Positions 34,545 to 49,100 of a stretch of 64,000 nucleotides of DNA are shown here, piece after piece. Below the pieces are notes generated by a model. The model was not told the DNA's origin. It saw nothing but the letters and a program-made list of their open reading frames with translations, and searched no databases. The stretch's first letter is position 1; every line of letters starts with the position of its first letter. Origin of the DNA: Solimonas sp036405815 (GTDB lineage: Bacteria > Pseudomonadota > Gammaproteobacteria > Nevskiales > Nevskiaceae); contig DASWWX010000065.1 of assembly GCA_036405815.1 (NCBI GenBank), positions 62,001 to 126,000 of the forward strand, read 5' to 3'. The position numbers were made by a program, and so were the translations under genes.

Positions 34545-35699
34545 GTGCCGACCCCGCTCGCACCCTACGCCGCCGACGAGGCTCGCTCCAAAGGGCGCCG
34601 CCATCCCGAGGCCTCGTCCGGTCATCGGAGCGAGTACCAGCGTGATCGCGATCGCATCATCCATTCGGCTGCATTCCGACGCCTTGAGTACAAGACCCAG
34701 GTCTTCGTCAATCACGAAGGCGACTTGTTCCGCACACGGCTGACCCATTCGATTGAGGTCGCCCAGATCGCCCGCACGATGGCGCGGGCGCTGCGGCTCA
34801 ACGAGGAACTGTGCGAGGCCGTGTCGCTCGCGCACGACCTTGGGCATACACCCTTCGGCCACGCCGGGCAGGATGCGCTGGACGACTGCATGAAGCCTTA
34901 TGGCGGCTTCGAGCACAACGCACAGTCGCTGCGCGTGGTCGAAGAGCTGGAGGACAAGTACGCCGAGTTCCGCGGCCTCAATCTCATGTATGAGACACGC
35001 GAGGGCATTCTGAAACACTGCTCTGCGGCACGCGCCCGCACGCTCGGCGAGATCGGCGAACGTTTCCTGCAGCGCAAGCAGCCCAGCCTGGAAGCGCAGC
35101 TCGCCAACCGCGCCGACGAGATCGCCTACAACAATCACGATATCGACGATGGTTTGCGCGCGCGTCTGCTGACGCTGGACCAGCTGCGCGAGGTACCGCT
35201 GTTCCGCCGCCATCACGACGAGGTTTTGACCCGATATGGTGCGATCACGCCCAAGCAACAGCGCCACGAAACCACGCGACGCATCATCAATACGCTGGTG
35301 ACCGATCTGCTGTCGGCCACGACGCGGGCTCTACAGACGCAAGCCATCGAGAGCATCGACGACGTGCGTCACCAACCTCGACCGCTGATCGCCTTCAGCG
35401 ACGAGGTCCAGCAGCAGAACGATGCACTCAAGCGCTTCCTGCGAGATCACCTGTACCGGCATCATCAGGTTTACCGGATGACGACCAAGGCCAAGCGGCT
35501 GATACGCGATTTGTTCGCAGCGCTGTTCGAGGACCCAAGGCTACTGCCACCGGATTTCTTTGAAGCCGCCCGCAACGCCGAAGCACAGGATGGCTCCGAC
35601 GGTCGTGCACGCGTGGTGGCCGACTACATCGCGGGCATGACCGATCGCTACGCAATGGACGAGTACGAGCGTCTGTTCGACCTGCGCCGCCTGCGCTGA
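34545..35699 (+). CDS. dgt: dGTPase-like HD-domain triphosphohydrolase
   Basis: A 384-residue HD-superfamily protein of the deoxyguanosinetriphosphate triphosphohydrolase-like group. The metal site is H68 (RLTHSIEV), H97-D98 (SLAHDLGH) and a later D in DEIAYNNHDIDDG; the region HTPFGHAGQDAL completes the signature. It probably removes triphosphate from dNTPs. The GTG at 34545 is used: it lies 7 bp after the aroB stop, while an earlier in-frame GTG overlaps aroB by 59 bp. In Pseudomonas this position is commonly held by damX; here no SPOR-domain gene is found. Confidence 0.9.
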   Translation: MPTPLAPYAADEARSKGRRHPEASSGHRSEYQRDRDRIIHSAAFRRLEYKTQVFVNHEGDLFRTRLTHSIEVAQIARTMARALRLNEELCEAVSLAHDLGHTPFGHAGQDALDDCMKPYGGFEHNAQSLRVVEELEDKYAEFRGLNLMYETREGILKHCSAARARTLGEIGERFLQRKQPSLEAQLANRADEIAYNNHDIDDGLRARLLTLDQLREVPLFRRHHDEVLTRYGAITPKQQRHETTRRIINTLVTDLLSATTRALQTQAIESIDDVRHQPRPLIAFSDEVQQQNDALKRFLRDHLYRHHQVYRMTTKAKRLIRDLFAALFEDPRLLPPDFFEAARNAEAQDGSDGRARVVADYIAGMTDRYAMDEYERLFDLRRLR

Positions 35700-35764
35700 C
35701 CGCAGTCCGGCCTCGGCCCGGCGAGCGCGACGATCGACCCCACGCCGGCGCTAGACTGAGACGC

Positions 35765-36469
35765 ATGGCCCGCCTTCCCCGCCTCACGGTTCCCGGCTAC
35801 CCGCACCACGTCATCCTGCGCGGGAACAACCGGCAGGCCATCTTTCTCGACGACGGCGATTTCCGGACCTTCCTGGCCTTGCTCGGCGAGTATGCCCAGA
35901 CCGCCAAGGTCGCGGTTCATGCCTACGCGCTGATGCCCAATCACGTGCATCTGCTGCTGACCCCAGAGGCGGCACAGGGGCTGCCGATCCTGATGCAGGC
36001 GTTGGGGCGGCGCTACGTGCAACACTTCAACCGGCGCCATCGCCGCACTGGCACCCTGTGGGAGGGACGCTATCGCGCCACCCTGGTTGACAGCGATCAC
36101 TACCTGCTCCGCTGCATGGCCTATCTGGATCTGAACCCGGTCCGGGCGGGCATCGTCGGCCAGGCCGCCGACTATCTCTGGTCCAGCCACGGCCACTATG
36201 TCGGGCTGCGGCATGACCCGTTGATCACTCCCCATGCCTTGGCCTGGGCGCTGGGCAATACACCCTTCGCCCGCGAAGCCGCGTATGCGGCGTTGGTCCG
36301 TCAGGGTCTCAGCACCGACGAGCAGCGCGAGCTGACCGAATCCGCGCTCAAAGGCTGGGTACTGGGATCGCCCACCTTCCTGAGCAGTGTCCAGAAACAG
36401 ACGACCCGCCGTCTTAGCCGAAACAAGGCCGGTCGCCCCCGAAAAATCTCGCGGGCGCCTGATAGCTGA
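35765..36469 (+). mobile_element. RAYT: REP-associated tyrosine transposase gene (IS200-like Y1 family)
   Basis: A 234-residue Y1/HUH transposase. The HUH motif is H60-V-H62 in LMPNHVHLLL, and the tyrosine helix is YLLRCMAYLDLNPVRAGIV (Y113 or Y120 the candidate nucleophile); RTGTLWEGRYRATLVD is also family-typical. Such single-copy genes are domesticated relatives of IS200 transposases that move or maintain REP palindromes. It is isolated between dgt and gltB, intact, with no partner ORF or inverted repeats of a normal insertion sequence. The GC content matches its surroundings, so it may be old. Confidence 0.9.
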
Positions 36470-36482
36470 TGCTTTAATATGT

Positions 36483-36539
36483 CCCCAATTTATCTCGCGT
36501 CGAACTCAACTCTAATTAAATAAGAACCCGACCCCCAAT
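36483..36539 (+). repeat. CCCCAAT direct repeat pair downstream of RAYT
   Basis: CCCCAAT occurs at 36483-36489 and again at 36533-36539, exactly 50 bp apart, in an unusually AT-rich stretch. Similar GGGG/CCCC-AAT sequences often border genes of this transposase group; the assignment as an element end is tentative. Confidence 0.35.
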
Positions 36540-36546
36540 ATTTCGC

Positions 36547-36575
36547 TTGGCATTGATGTTGCGGCGCACTATTCT
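36547..36575 (+). promoter_or_regulatory. Probable sigma-70 promoter of gltBD
   Basis: TTGGCA (36547-36552), a 17-bp spacer and TATTCT (36570-36575), 35 bp upstream of the gltB start. GAGGGAG ahead of the ATG is a strong ribosome site. Confidence 0.65.
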
Positions 36576-36609
36576 CGCCGGTCCTGCTTAGCCAGATTGA
36601 GGGAGTGCC

Positions 36610-41328
<4,719 letters not shown>

Positions 41329-41365
41329 GCCGGCTTCCGTCCTCACCGAATAGAGAGATCCAGCA

Positions 41366-42829
41366 ATGGGCAAGATCACGGGTTTCATGGAGTTCGAACG
41401 GCAGAAGGAGTCGTATCTGCCCGTTCCGTCCCGACTGAAGAACAACAAGGAGTTCGTCCTCGTCCTCGAGAACGACAAGGCCACGACGCAGGCCGCGCGC
41501 TGCATGAACTGCGGCACGCCGTTCTGCACCACCGGCTGCCCGGTCAACAACATCATTCCGGACTGGAATGACCTGGTGTACACCGGCAGCTACCAGGCCG
41601 CGCTCGACACACTGCACTCGACCAACAACTTCCCTGAATTCACCGGTCGCGTCTGCCCCGCCCCCTGCGAGGCAGCGTGCACGCTCAACGTCAACCGCGA
41701 TCCGGTCGGCATCAAGTCGATCGAGCTGTTCATCGTCGAGAAGGGCTGGGAGAACGGCTGGATCGTGCCGCAGCCCGCTACCGTCAAGACCGGCAAGAAG
41801 GTCGCGGTCGTCGGTTCGGGCCCGGCGGGCCTGGCCGCTGCGCAGCAGCTGGCGCGCGTGGGTCATGACGTGACGGTGTTCGAGAAGAACGATCGCGCCG
41901 GCGGCCTGCTGCGCTACGGCATCCCCGGCTTCAAGCTCGACAAAGGTTTTGTCGATCGTCGCCTGGAACAGATGAAGGCCGAGGGCGTGACCTTCCGTAC
42001 CGGTGTCTACGTCGGCAAGGAGCCGCTGAGCCACATCACCAATTGGGCGAAGGAAACGGTCACGCCCGAGCAGCTGATGAAGGACTTCGACGCCGTGCTG
42101 CTGACCGGCGGCGCCGAGCAGGGCCGCGATCTGCCGGTGCCGGGCCGCGAGCTGTCCGGCGTGCATTTCGCGATGGAGTTCCTGCCGCAGCAGAACAAGA
42201 TCGACGCCGGCGACAAGCTCAAGAACCAGCTTCGCGCCGACGGCAAGCACGTCGTCGTCATCGGCGGCGGTGATACCGGCTCGGATTGCGTCGGCACCAG
42301 CAACCGTCACGGCGCCGCCAGCGTCACGCAGTTCGAGCTGCTGCCGCAGCCGCCGGAGCAGGAGAACAAGCCACTGGTGTGGCCGTACTGGCCGATCAAG
42401 CTGCGCACCTCGTCCTCGCACGACGAAGGTTGCAGCCGCGACTGGTCGGTTGCCACCAAGCGCCTGGAAGGCAGCAACGGCAAGGTCGAGAAGCTGATCG
42501 CCGCACGCCTGGAGTGGAAGGACGGCAAGATGAGCGAAGTGCCGAACTCCGAGTTCGAGCTCAAGGCCGACCTCGTGCTGCTGGCGATGGGCTTCGTCTC
42601 GCCCGCCGCGGCCGTGCTCGACGGCTTCGGCGTGGAGAAGGACGCGCGCGGCAACGCCAAGGCCACGACCGACGGCGAGGGCTGCTACAAGACCAACGTC
42701 GACAAGGTGTTCGCTGCCGGCGACATGCGTCGCGGCCAGTCGCTGGTCGTCTGGGCGATCCGTGAAGGCCGCCAGGCGGCGCGCGAGGTCGATGCCTACC
42801 TGATGGGGGCTTCCGACCTGCCGCGCTGA
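41366..42829 (+). CDS. gltD: Glutamate synthase small subunit
   Basis: A 487-residue FAD- and NADPH-binding subunit that feeds electrons to GltB. The N-terminal cysteine-rich region (CMNCGTPFCTTGCPVNN and CPAPCEAAC) holds two 4Fe-4S clusters. The FAD Rossmann motif is VAVVGSGPAGLAAAQQL, the NADPH motif VVVIGGGDTGSDCVGTS, and the C-terminal FAD site KVFAAGDMRRGQSLVVWAI. It follows gltB in the usual operon and ends before a strong terminator. Confidence 0.96.
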   Translation: MGKITGFMEFERQKESYLPVPSRLKNNKEFVLVLENDKATTQAARCMNCGTPFCTTGCPVNNIIPDWNDLVYTGSYQAALDTLHSTNNFPEFTGRVCPAPCEAACTLNVNRDPVGIKSIELFIVEKGWENGWIVPQPATVKTGKKVAVVGSGPAGLAAAQQLARVGHDVTVFEKNDRAGGLLRYGIPGFKLDKGFVDRRLEQMKAEGVTFRTGVYVGKEPLSHITNWAKETVTPEQLMKDFDAVLLTGGAEQGRDLPVPGRELSGVHFAMEFLPQQNKIDAGDKLKNQLRADGKHVVVIGGGDTGSDCVGTSNRHGAASVTQFELLPQPPEQENKPLVWPYWPIKLRTSSSHDEGCSRDWSVATKRLEGSNGKVEKLIAARLEWKDGKMSEVPNSEFELKADLVLLAMGFVSPAAAVLDGFGVEKDARGNAKATTDGEGCYKTNVDKVFAAGDMRRGQSLVVWAIREGRQAAREVDAYLMGASDLPR

Positions 42830-42852
42830 GCGCACGGCGGTTTTCGGTTTCG

Positions 42853-42887
42853 ACGATCAGGCCCGCGCAAGCGGGCCTGATCGTTTA
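42853..42887. terminator. Strong terminator after gltD
   Basis: A perfect 14-bp stem (42853-42866 with 42871-42884) around a GCAA tetraloop followed by TT. It is placed to terminate gltD and also the convergent small gene. Confidence 0.88.
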
Positions 42888-42904
42888 AGTCCTCGTCCTG
42901 AGGA

Positions 42905-43255
42905 TCACAGCATCTGCGCGCAGGCGATCAGCTCGCCTTCCAACGATGCCGGCTCGTCGACACGCGCGTACAGCGCTGCCAGTTGCCGCGCCCGTTCGAC
43001 CTCGAACATCGCGCCGCGCCCGTTCGCATCGGCGCCGGGCCGCGCGCGCAGGCGGTCGTCGGCCGCCTGGGCGACCAGCACCGCCGCCTCGGCCAGATCG
43101 GCCTGGCCGCGACGCTCCGCCGCGGTGGCGACGAAACGCGCCATGCCGCGGCAGTACTGTTCGCCGGCGAGTTGCCGTTCGGAAAAGTACTGCTGGAAGC
43201 TGTCGGCCGACGCCGGCAGCAGCAAACCCAGCGCCATCACCGCGGAAATCGGCAT
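42905..43255 (-). CDS. Small secreted hypothetical protein
   Basis: A 116-residue protein with a short signal peptide (MPISAVMALGLLLPASADS, cleavage near residue 17). The mature part is helical and acidic, with FQQYFSERQLAGEQYCRGMARFV split by a single cysteine and a second cysteine near the C terminus (LIACAQML). The two cysteines could form a disulfide. The ATG at 43255 is chosen because GGGGTGGGA precedes it; an earlier in-frame start would lengthen the n-region. I do not recognise a family. It is convergent with gltD and divergent from the transaldolase. Confidence 0.6.
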   Translation of the reverse strand: MPISAVMALGLLLPASADSFQQYFSERQLAGEQYCRGMARFVATAAERRGQADLAEAAVLVAQAADDRLRARPGADANGRGAMFEVERARQLAALYARVDEPASLEGELIACAQML

Positions 43256-43503
43256 CGCATCCCACCCCTCGCCCGCCATCCGCCGCGACCGTCGCAGAAC
43301 CCGGCGCGGGCGATGACCTCAGTGTAGGACGGCGCGCAGCGACCGCAAGACGGGCGCGACGGTCGGGCGATCAAGGGGCATCAGTGCGCGATGGACGGAT
43401 GCGCACGTTGCAAAATCCCGTCCTGGCCGACGACTCGTTCAGGGTGACCGTCCGCTGCATCTTCGCTACGCTCTGCTGCCCGAACGACCGAAGTGCCGCC
43501 GCG

Positions 43504-44151
43504 ATGAAATTCTTTCTGGATACCGCCGACGTCAAGGAACTGCGCGAAGCCGCCGCCTCCGGCCTCGTCGACGGCGTCACCACCAACCCCTCGCTGATCG
43601 CCAAGACCGGCCGCAAGCTCGACGACGTGGTGCGCGAGATCGTCGAGATTGTCGACGGCCCGATCAGCGTCGAAACCATCAGTCTCGACGCCGCCGGCAT
43701 GATCGCGGAGGGCAAGAAGTTCGTCGCGATCCACGACAACATCGTCGTCAAGTGCCCGCTGACGCCGGAAGGCCTGAAGGCGACCAAGGCGCTGACCGAT
43801 GCCGGTCACCGCGTCAACGTCACGCTGTGCTTCTCGCCGCTGCAGGCGCTGCTCGCCGCCAAGGCCGGCGCCACCTACATCTCGCCCTTCGTCGGCCGCC
43901 TCGACGACATCGGCCACGACGGCATGCAGCTGATCCACGAGATCGTGCAGGTCTACCGCAACTATGCGTTCGAGACCCAGGTGCTGGCCGCGAGCCTGCG
44001 CCATCCGCTGCACGTGCTACAGGCTGCGAAAGCCGGCGCCGACGTCGGCACGCTGCCGTACTCGGTGTTCCAGCAACTGTTCAAGCATCCGCTCACCGAC
44101 AGCGGCCTGGAAAAATTCCTCGCCGACTGGAAGAAAGTCCCGCAGGCTTGA
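43504..44151 (+). CDS. tal: Transaldolase, small TalC/FSA-like family
   Basis: A 215-residue TIM-barrel enzyme of the short transaldolase family. The Schiff-base lysine is K83 in NIVVKCPLTPEG; D6 and N28 in FLDTADV and VTTNPSLIAK complete the site. Compared with E. coli fructose-6-phosphate aldolase (from memory), E57 replaces the aldolase glutamine and F129 (ISPFVGRLDD) replaces its tyrosine; these are the transaldolase-type residues, so transfer of the dihydroxyacetone unit rather than free aldol cleavage is expected. It works in the non-oxidative pentose phosphate pathway. The ATG at 43504 is the family start; in-frame sequence upstream is not conserved-looking. Confidence 0.92.
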   Translation: MKFFLDTADVKELREAAASGLVDGVTTNPSLIAKTGRKLDDVVREIVEIVDGPISVETISLDAAGMIAEGKKFVAIHDNIVVKCPLTPEGLKATKALTDAGHRVNVTLCFSPLQALLAAKAGATYISPFVGRLDDIGHDGMQLIHEIVQVYRNYAFETQVLAASLRHPLHVLQAAKAGADVGTLPYSVFQQLFKHPLTDSGLEKFLADWKKVPQA

Positions 44152-44206
44152 ACGCGGCAACCCGCGCGATGCAGCGCCTGCCCGCGCGCCGCATCGCCGC
44201 GGCATC

Positions 44207-44235
44207 GATCGCCGCCGGGAACCCCGGCGGCGATC
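44207..44235 (+). terminator. Hairpin between transaldolase and sugar dehydrogenase genes
   Basis: A perfect 13-bp stem (44207-44219 with 44223-44235) with a 3-nt loop AAC. Only a weak T tract (TCTTA) follows. Confidence 0.6.
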
Positions 44236-44258
44236 CCGCGTCTTAAACAGGTCCCCCC

Positions 44259-45407
44259 ATGAGAGCCGCGATGAAATCCATCTCGCTACCGCTGTTCTTC
44301 GCACTGCTGCTACCGCTGGGCGCCTGCGGTGCCACCGAACGCGAGGGCTATCCGAGTGAAGCCGGCACCGTGCAGATCACCGAAGTCGCGCGCGGGCTCG
44401 AACAACCCTGGGCGCTGGCGCTGCTGCCCGACGGCCGCATGCTGGTCACCGAGAAACCCGGCCGCCTGCGTCTCGTCGGCAAGGACGGCACGATCTCGGC
44501 GCCGCTGGGCGGCGTGCCGAAGGTCGACACCGTCGGCCAGGCGGGTCTGCTCGACGTGGCGCTGGCCCCGGATTTCACCACCAGCCGCCGCATCTATCTG
44601 AGCTACAGCGAACCACGCGACAAGGGCAACGGCACCACGGTCGCGCACGCGGTGCTCGGCGACACCGCGCTGTCCGCCTTCACCGTGATCTTCCGCCAGA
44701 AGCCGGACAAGGACAGCCGCCAGCATTTCGGTTCGCGCCTGGTCTTCGACCGCAATGGCCTGCTGTACGTCACGCTCGGCGATCGCGGCCAGAGCCGCGC
44801 CGAAGCCCAGCACCTGGACGGCCACCTCGGCAAGGTCGTGCGCCTTACCGCCGACGGCAAGCCGGCGCCGGGCAACCCCTTCCTCGACCGTCGCGACGCA
44901 GCGCCGGAGATCTGGTCCTACGGCCATCGCAATGCGCAGGGCGCCGCCCTGCACCCGCTGACCGGCAAGCTGTGGATACACGAGCACGGCCCCAAGGGCG
45001 GCGACGAGATCAACGTGCCGATGCCCGGCCGCAACTACGGCTGGCCGATCATCACCTACGGCCGCGAATACACCGGGCTCAAGGTCGGCGACGGCCTCAC
45101 CGAGAAGGACGGCATGGAACAGCCGCTGCATTACTGGGTGCCGTCCATCGCGCCCAGTGGCATGGCGTTCTACACGGCCGACCGCTTTCCGGCATGGCAG
45201 GGCAATCTGTTCGTCGGCTCGCTGAAATTCGGCCATCTCGTGCGCCTGCAGCTCGACGGCGAGAAGATCGTCAAGGAAGAGCGACTGCTCGACGGTCTCA
45301 AGCGCCGCATCCGCGACGTGCGCCAGGGCGCCGACGGTTACCTGTACCTGTTGACCGATCACAGCGACGGCGAAATCCTGCGCGTCGGCCTCGACCCCAA
45401 GAAGTGA
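44259..45407 (+). CDS. PQQ-dependent sugar dehydrogenase-like lipoprotein (YliI/Asd family)
   Basis: A 382-residue exported beta-propeller. The signal peptide ends in a lipobox-like L-G-A-C near residue 23, so it is probably lipid-anchored. The body has the soluble glucose dehydrogenase-type blades: ARGLEQPWALALLPDGRMLV, PKVDTVGQAGLLDVALAPDF, HFGSRLVFDRNGLLYVTLGD, EIWSYGHRNAQGAALHP, HEHGPKGGDEIN and GMAFYTADRFPAWQGNLFVG. Members oxidise aldose sugars with PQQ bound in the propeller; the substrate is unknown. ATG codons at 44259 and 44271 are both in frame; the first has AGG 8 nt ahead. yceH follows by 4 bp. Confidence 0.88.
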   Translation: MRAAMKSISLPLFFALLLPLGACGATEREGYPSEAGTVQITEVARGLEQPWALALLPDGRMLVTEKPGRLRLVGKDGTISAPLGGVPKVDTVGQAGLLDVALAPDFTTSRRIYLSYSEPRDKGNGTTVAHAVLGDTALSAFTVIFRQKPDKDSRQHFGSRLVFDRNGLLYVTLGDRGQSRAEAQHLDGHLGKVVRLTADGKPAPGNPFLDRRDAAPEIWSYGHRNAQGAALHPLTGKLWIHEHGPKGGDEINVPMPGRNYGWPIITYGREYTGLKVGDGLTEKDGMEQPLHYWVPSIAPSGMAFYTADRFPAWQGNLFVGSLKFGHLVRLQLDGEKIVKEERLLDGLKRRIRDVRQGADGYLYLLTDHSDGEILRVGLDPKK

Positions 45408-45411
45408 TCCC

Positions 45412-46062
45412 ATGCCCCACCCGCCGCTGACCGCTGCCGAAGCCCGCGTCGTCGCCGCGCTGGTCGAGAAGTCGATCGCCACACCTGCCTACTACCCGAT
45501 GACGGTCAATGCGCTGGCGGCGGCGGCCAACCAGAAGACCTCGCGCCAGCCGGTCATGAGCCTGAGCGAAGGCGAGATCGGCGCCGCACTCAACCGCCTT
45601 GAGGAACTCAAGCTGGTGGCGCGTGACAGCTTCAGCGCCCGCGCGCAGAAGTGGCGGCACCAGTTCCTGCATCAGATGCTGCTCAAGCCGCAGACGCAGG
45701 CGATTCTGGTGACGCTGATGCTGCGCGGACCGCAGACGCTCGCGGAGCTGCGCGCCAATGCCGAAGGCCTCGGCGGACCGCAGGACACGGACGGCCTCAA
45801 CGCCGCGCTGCAAGACTTGTCGGATCGCGCGCAGCCGCTGGTCGCGCCACTCGCGCGCGCGCCGGGGCAGTCGGCCTCGCGTTGGACGCATACGCTGAGC
45901 GGCGCGCCGAGCGAAGACGAAATTCACATTCCTGCACCGACGCCGGCCGACGCCACCACCGACAGCGTCGGCGAGCGTGTGACGCTCGCCAGCCTCACCG
46001 CGCGCGTGGAAGCCCTGGAAGCACGCCTCGCCGGCCTCGAAGCAGCGCTCGGCGGCGGCTGA
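45412..46062 (+). CDS. YceH family protein (DUF480)
   Basis: A 216-residue protein of the YceH family. It starts with the family block LTAAEARVVAALVEKSIATP and YYPMTVNALAAAANQKTSRQP, followed by two winged-helix-like domains (to about residue 165; LMLRGPQTLAELRANAEGL marks the second). A C-terminal coiled coil of LEARLAGLEAALGG repeats ends the protein. No function is established for the family; the winged-helix fold hints at nucleic-acid binding. Confidence 0.9.
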   Translation: MPHPPLTAAEARVVAALVEKSIATPAYYPMTVNALAAAANQKTSRQPVMSLSEGEIGAALNRLEELKLVARDSFSARAQKWRHQFLHQMLLKPQTQAILVTLMLRGPQTLAELRANAEGLGGPQDTDGLNAALQDLSDRAQPLVAPLARAPGQSASRWTHTLSGAPSEDEIHIPAPTPADATTDSVGERVTLASLTARVEALEARLAGLEAALGGG

Positions 46063-46117
46063 ACGGCCTGCGGTCGCGCTGGCGTATCATGCGCGCCCCG
46101 TCACCGCCGTCCCTGCC

Positions 46118-49100
46118 GTGAAGCCGTCCCTCGCGCCACTGCGCGCCCAGTTCACCGCGATCCAGAACCAGTTGCTGTGCCGGGACGCCGACCGTCTCGG
46201 CAACCTGCTCGCGCGCGCGAACCCGGATCGCTTCGACCGCGCGCGTTTCGAACAGGATGTGGCGCAGGCCTTGCTGCGCGCCGAAAACCGCTCGCGCCTG
46301 AAACCGGCGACGATCCGCTATCCCGATGAATTGCCGGTGGTGCAGGCACGCGACGAGCTGCTGGCCGCGATCCGCGACCACCAGGTGATCGTCGTCTGCG
46401 GCGAAACCGGTTCCGGCAAGACCACCCAGCTGCCCAAGCTATGCCTGGAACTCGGCCGCGGCACACGCGGCCTGATCGGCCACACGCAGCCGCGCCGGCT
46501 GGCCGCGCGCAGCGTCGCCAACCGCATCGCCAGTGAACTCGATACGCGGCTCGGCGAACTGGTCGGCTACGAGACGCGCTTCGACCGCCGCGTGTCGGAA
46601 CGCTCGCTGGTCAAGCTGATGACCGACGGCATCCTGCTCGCGGAACTCGGCCGCGACCGGCTGCTGACCGCCTACGACACGATCATCATCGACGAGGCGC
46701 ACGAGCGGAGTCTCAACATCGACTTCCTGCTCGGCTGGTTGAGACGCATCCTGCCGCAGCGGCCGGACCTCAAGGTCATCGTCACCTCGGCGACGCTCGA
46801 TCCCGAGCGCCTGTCGCGACACTTCAACGATGCACCGATCCTGCACGTCTCCGGCCGCACCTATCCGGTGGAAGTGCGCTATCGCCCCGCCGGCAACGGC
46901 GATCTGGAAGACGCCGTCGCCGACGCCGTGGACCAGCTCTGGCGCCCCGTGCCGCGCGGCGACATCCTGGTATTCCTGCCGGGCGAGCGCGAGATCCGCG
47001 ATTGCGCGCGGTTGCTCGAAGGCCGCTTTCCACGCGCCGAGGTGCTGCCGCTGTACTCGCGCCTCGCCGCGCAGGCGCAGGACAAGGTATTCAGCCCCGG
47101 CCGCGCGCCGCGCATCGTGCTGGCGACCAACGTCGCCGAAACCTCGATCACGGTGCCGGGCATCCACTACGTGATCGACAGCGGTACCGCGCGCCTGAAC
47201 CGCTACGCGCCGCGCACCGGCGTGCAGCAATTGCAGATCGAGCCGGTGTCGCAGGCTGCCGCCAACCAGCGCGCCGGCCGTTGCGGTCGCATCGCCGCCG
47301 GCACCTGCCTGCGCCTGTACGCGGAAGACGATTTCGCCGCGCGCCCGCCGTTCACCGATCCCGAGATCAAACGCGCCAACCTCGCCGGCGTGATCCTGCA
47401 GATGGCGGCGCTGGGCCTGGGCGACATCGATGACTTTCCCTGGGTCGATGCGCCGGACGGTCGTCACGTCGCCGAGGCCTGGCGCGTGCTGCAGACGCTG
47501 GGCGCCTTCGACGATTTCAACCGGCTGACGCCGTTAGGCCGCGAGCTCGCGCGCCTGCCATTGGACCCGCGCATCGCGCGCATCGCGCTCGCCGGGCGCG
47601 AGCGCCTGCCGAAAGCTCGCCCCGATACGGCGCGGCTCGATACAGCGCCCAACGCAGAACCGCAGTCTCCCGCGGCGAAGCAACCGAAAGCCGAATCGGC
47701 AGCGCGAGGCGGCAGCAGCCTCGTCGTCGCCGACGCGGTCTGCGTGCTCGCGGCGGCACTTTCGGTGCAGGACCCGCACGAGGTCCCGGCCGACGCGCAG
47801 GACGCCGCACGGCAGAAGCACGCCGCCTGGCGGCACCCGCGCTCCGACTACCTGTCGCTGCTGCAGCTCTGGCAACGCTGGCGCGACTGGAGCGCGGAAT
47901 CCTCCAACCGGCAGCTGCGCCGCATCTGTCGCGATCACTACGTCTCGTTCCTGCGCATGGAGGAATGGGAGGCGGTGTATCGCCAGATCCGCGATCTGCT
48001 CGATCTGCGCGAGGACGTGCCGCCGTATCGACCGGAGGATCTCGACGCGCTGTATGCGCCGCTGCATCAGTGTCTGCTCGCCGGCTTGATCGATCACATC
48101 GGTCAGAAGCTGCCGGAGAAGAACGAGTACCAGGGGCCGCGCGGTCGGCGCTTCCGCATTCATCCGGGTTCTGCGCTATCGAAGAAGTCGCCGCCGTGGG
48201 TGATGAGCGCGCAGCTGGCGCAGACCTCACAACTGTTCGCGCGCACCAACGCCGCCGTCGATGTCGAGTGGCTGGAGCGCGTCGGCGCGCACCTGGTCAA
48301 GCGCACGCTGCTGCACCCCGAGTGGAACGTCGAGCGCGGCGAGGTCGGCGCCACCGAACACATCAGCCTGCTCGGCATGCCGCTGGCGACGCGCACGCGT
48401 CACTACGGCTCCTCGCACCCGCAGGAAGCGCGCGAGATCTTCATCCGCGAGGCGCTGATCAAGGGCCGCATGCAACGCAAGCCGGCGTTCCTCGAACAGA
48501 ATCTGCGCACCGTCGCCGAGATCGAGGACAAGGAAAATCGCCTGCGCCGGCCGGATCTGCTCGCCGACGAAGCGCACTTCTTCGCGTGGTACGACGCACG
48601 CCTGCCCGCCGACATCTGCACCGCCGCGGCGCTGAAGGCCTGGCTGCACGCCGGCGCGCGCAATCCCAAGCTCGCACCGCATCCGTCCGCGCTCGCGATG
48701 CAGGAAGCCGACGCACTACGCCCCGGCGCGCGCACCGATATCAGCGACCTGTTTCCCGATCATCTCGATCTCGGGCACGTCCGTATCCCGCTGTCGTACA
48801 CGCACGACCCGGGCGCCGAGCACGACGGCGTCACCTTCCACATCCCGCTGGCGCACGCGCACACCCTGCCGGAGGCGCCGTTCGACTGGCTGGTGCCGGG
48901 CCTGCGCACCGCCAAGATCGAGGCGCTGATCCGCACGCTGCCGCAGCCACTGCGGCGCGCGGCGACGCCGGCCGCCGAGTACGCGGCGGCGGTCAGCGCC
49001 CGCATCGCCGACGGCGAAGGCGAACTGCTCGCGCGCGTGGTCGACGCGCTGCGCGCGATCACGGGCACTGCGGTCACGGCCGACGATTTCCAGCCGGGCA

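Noticed and set aside
36483..36539. CCCCAAT pair as a full REP/BIME or CRISPR-like unit
   Set aside because: Only two short copies are present, without an internal hairpin or regular repeat-spacer structure.
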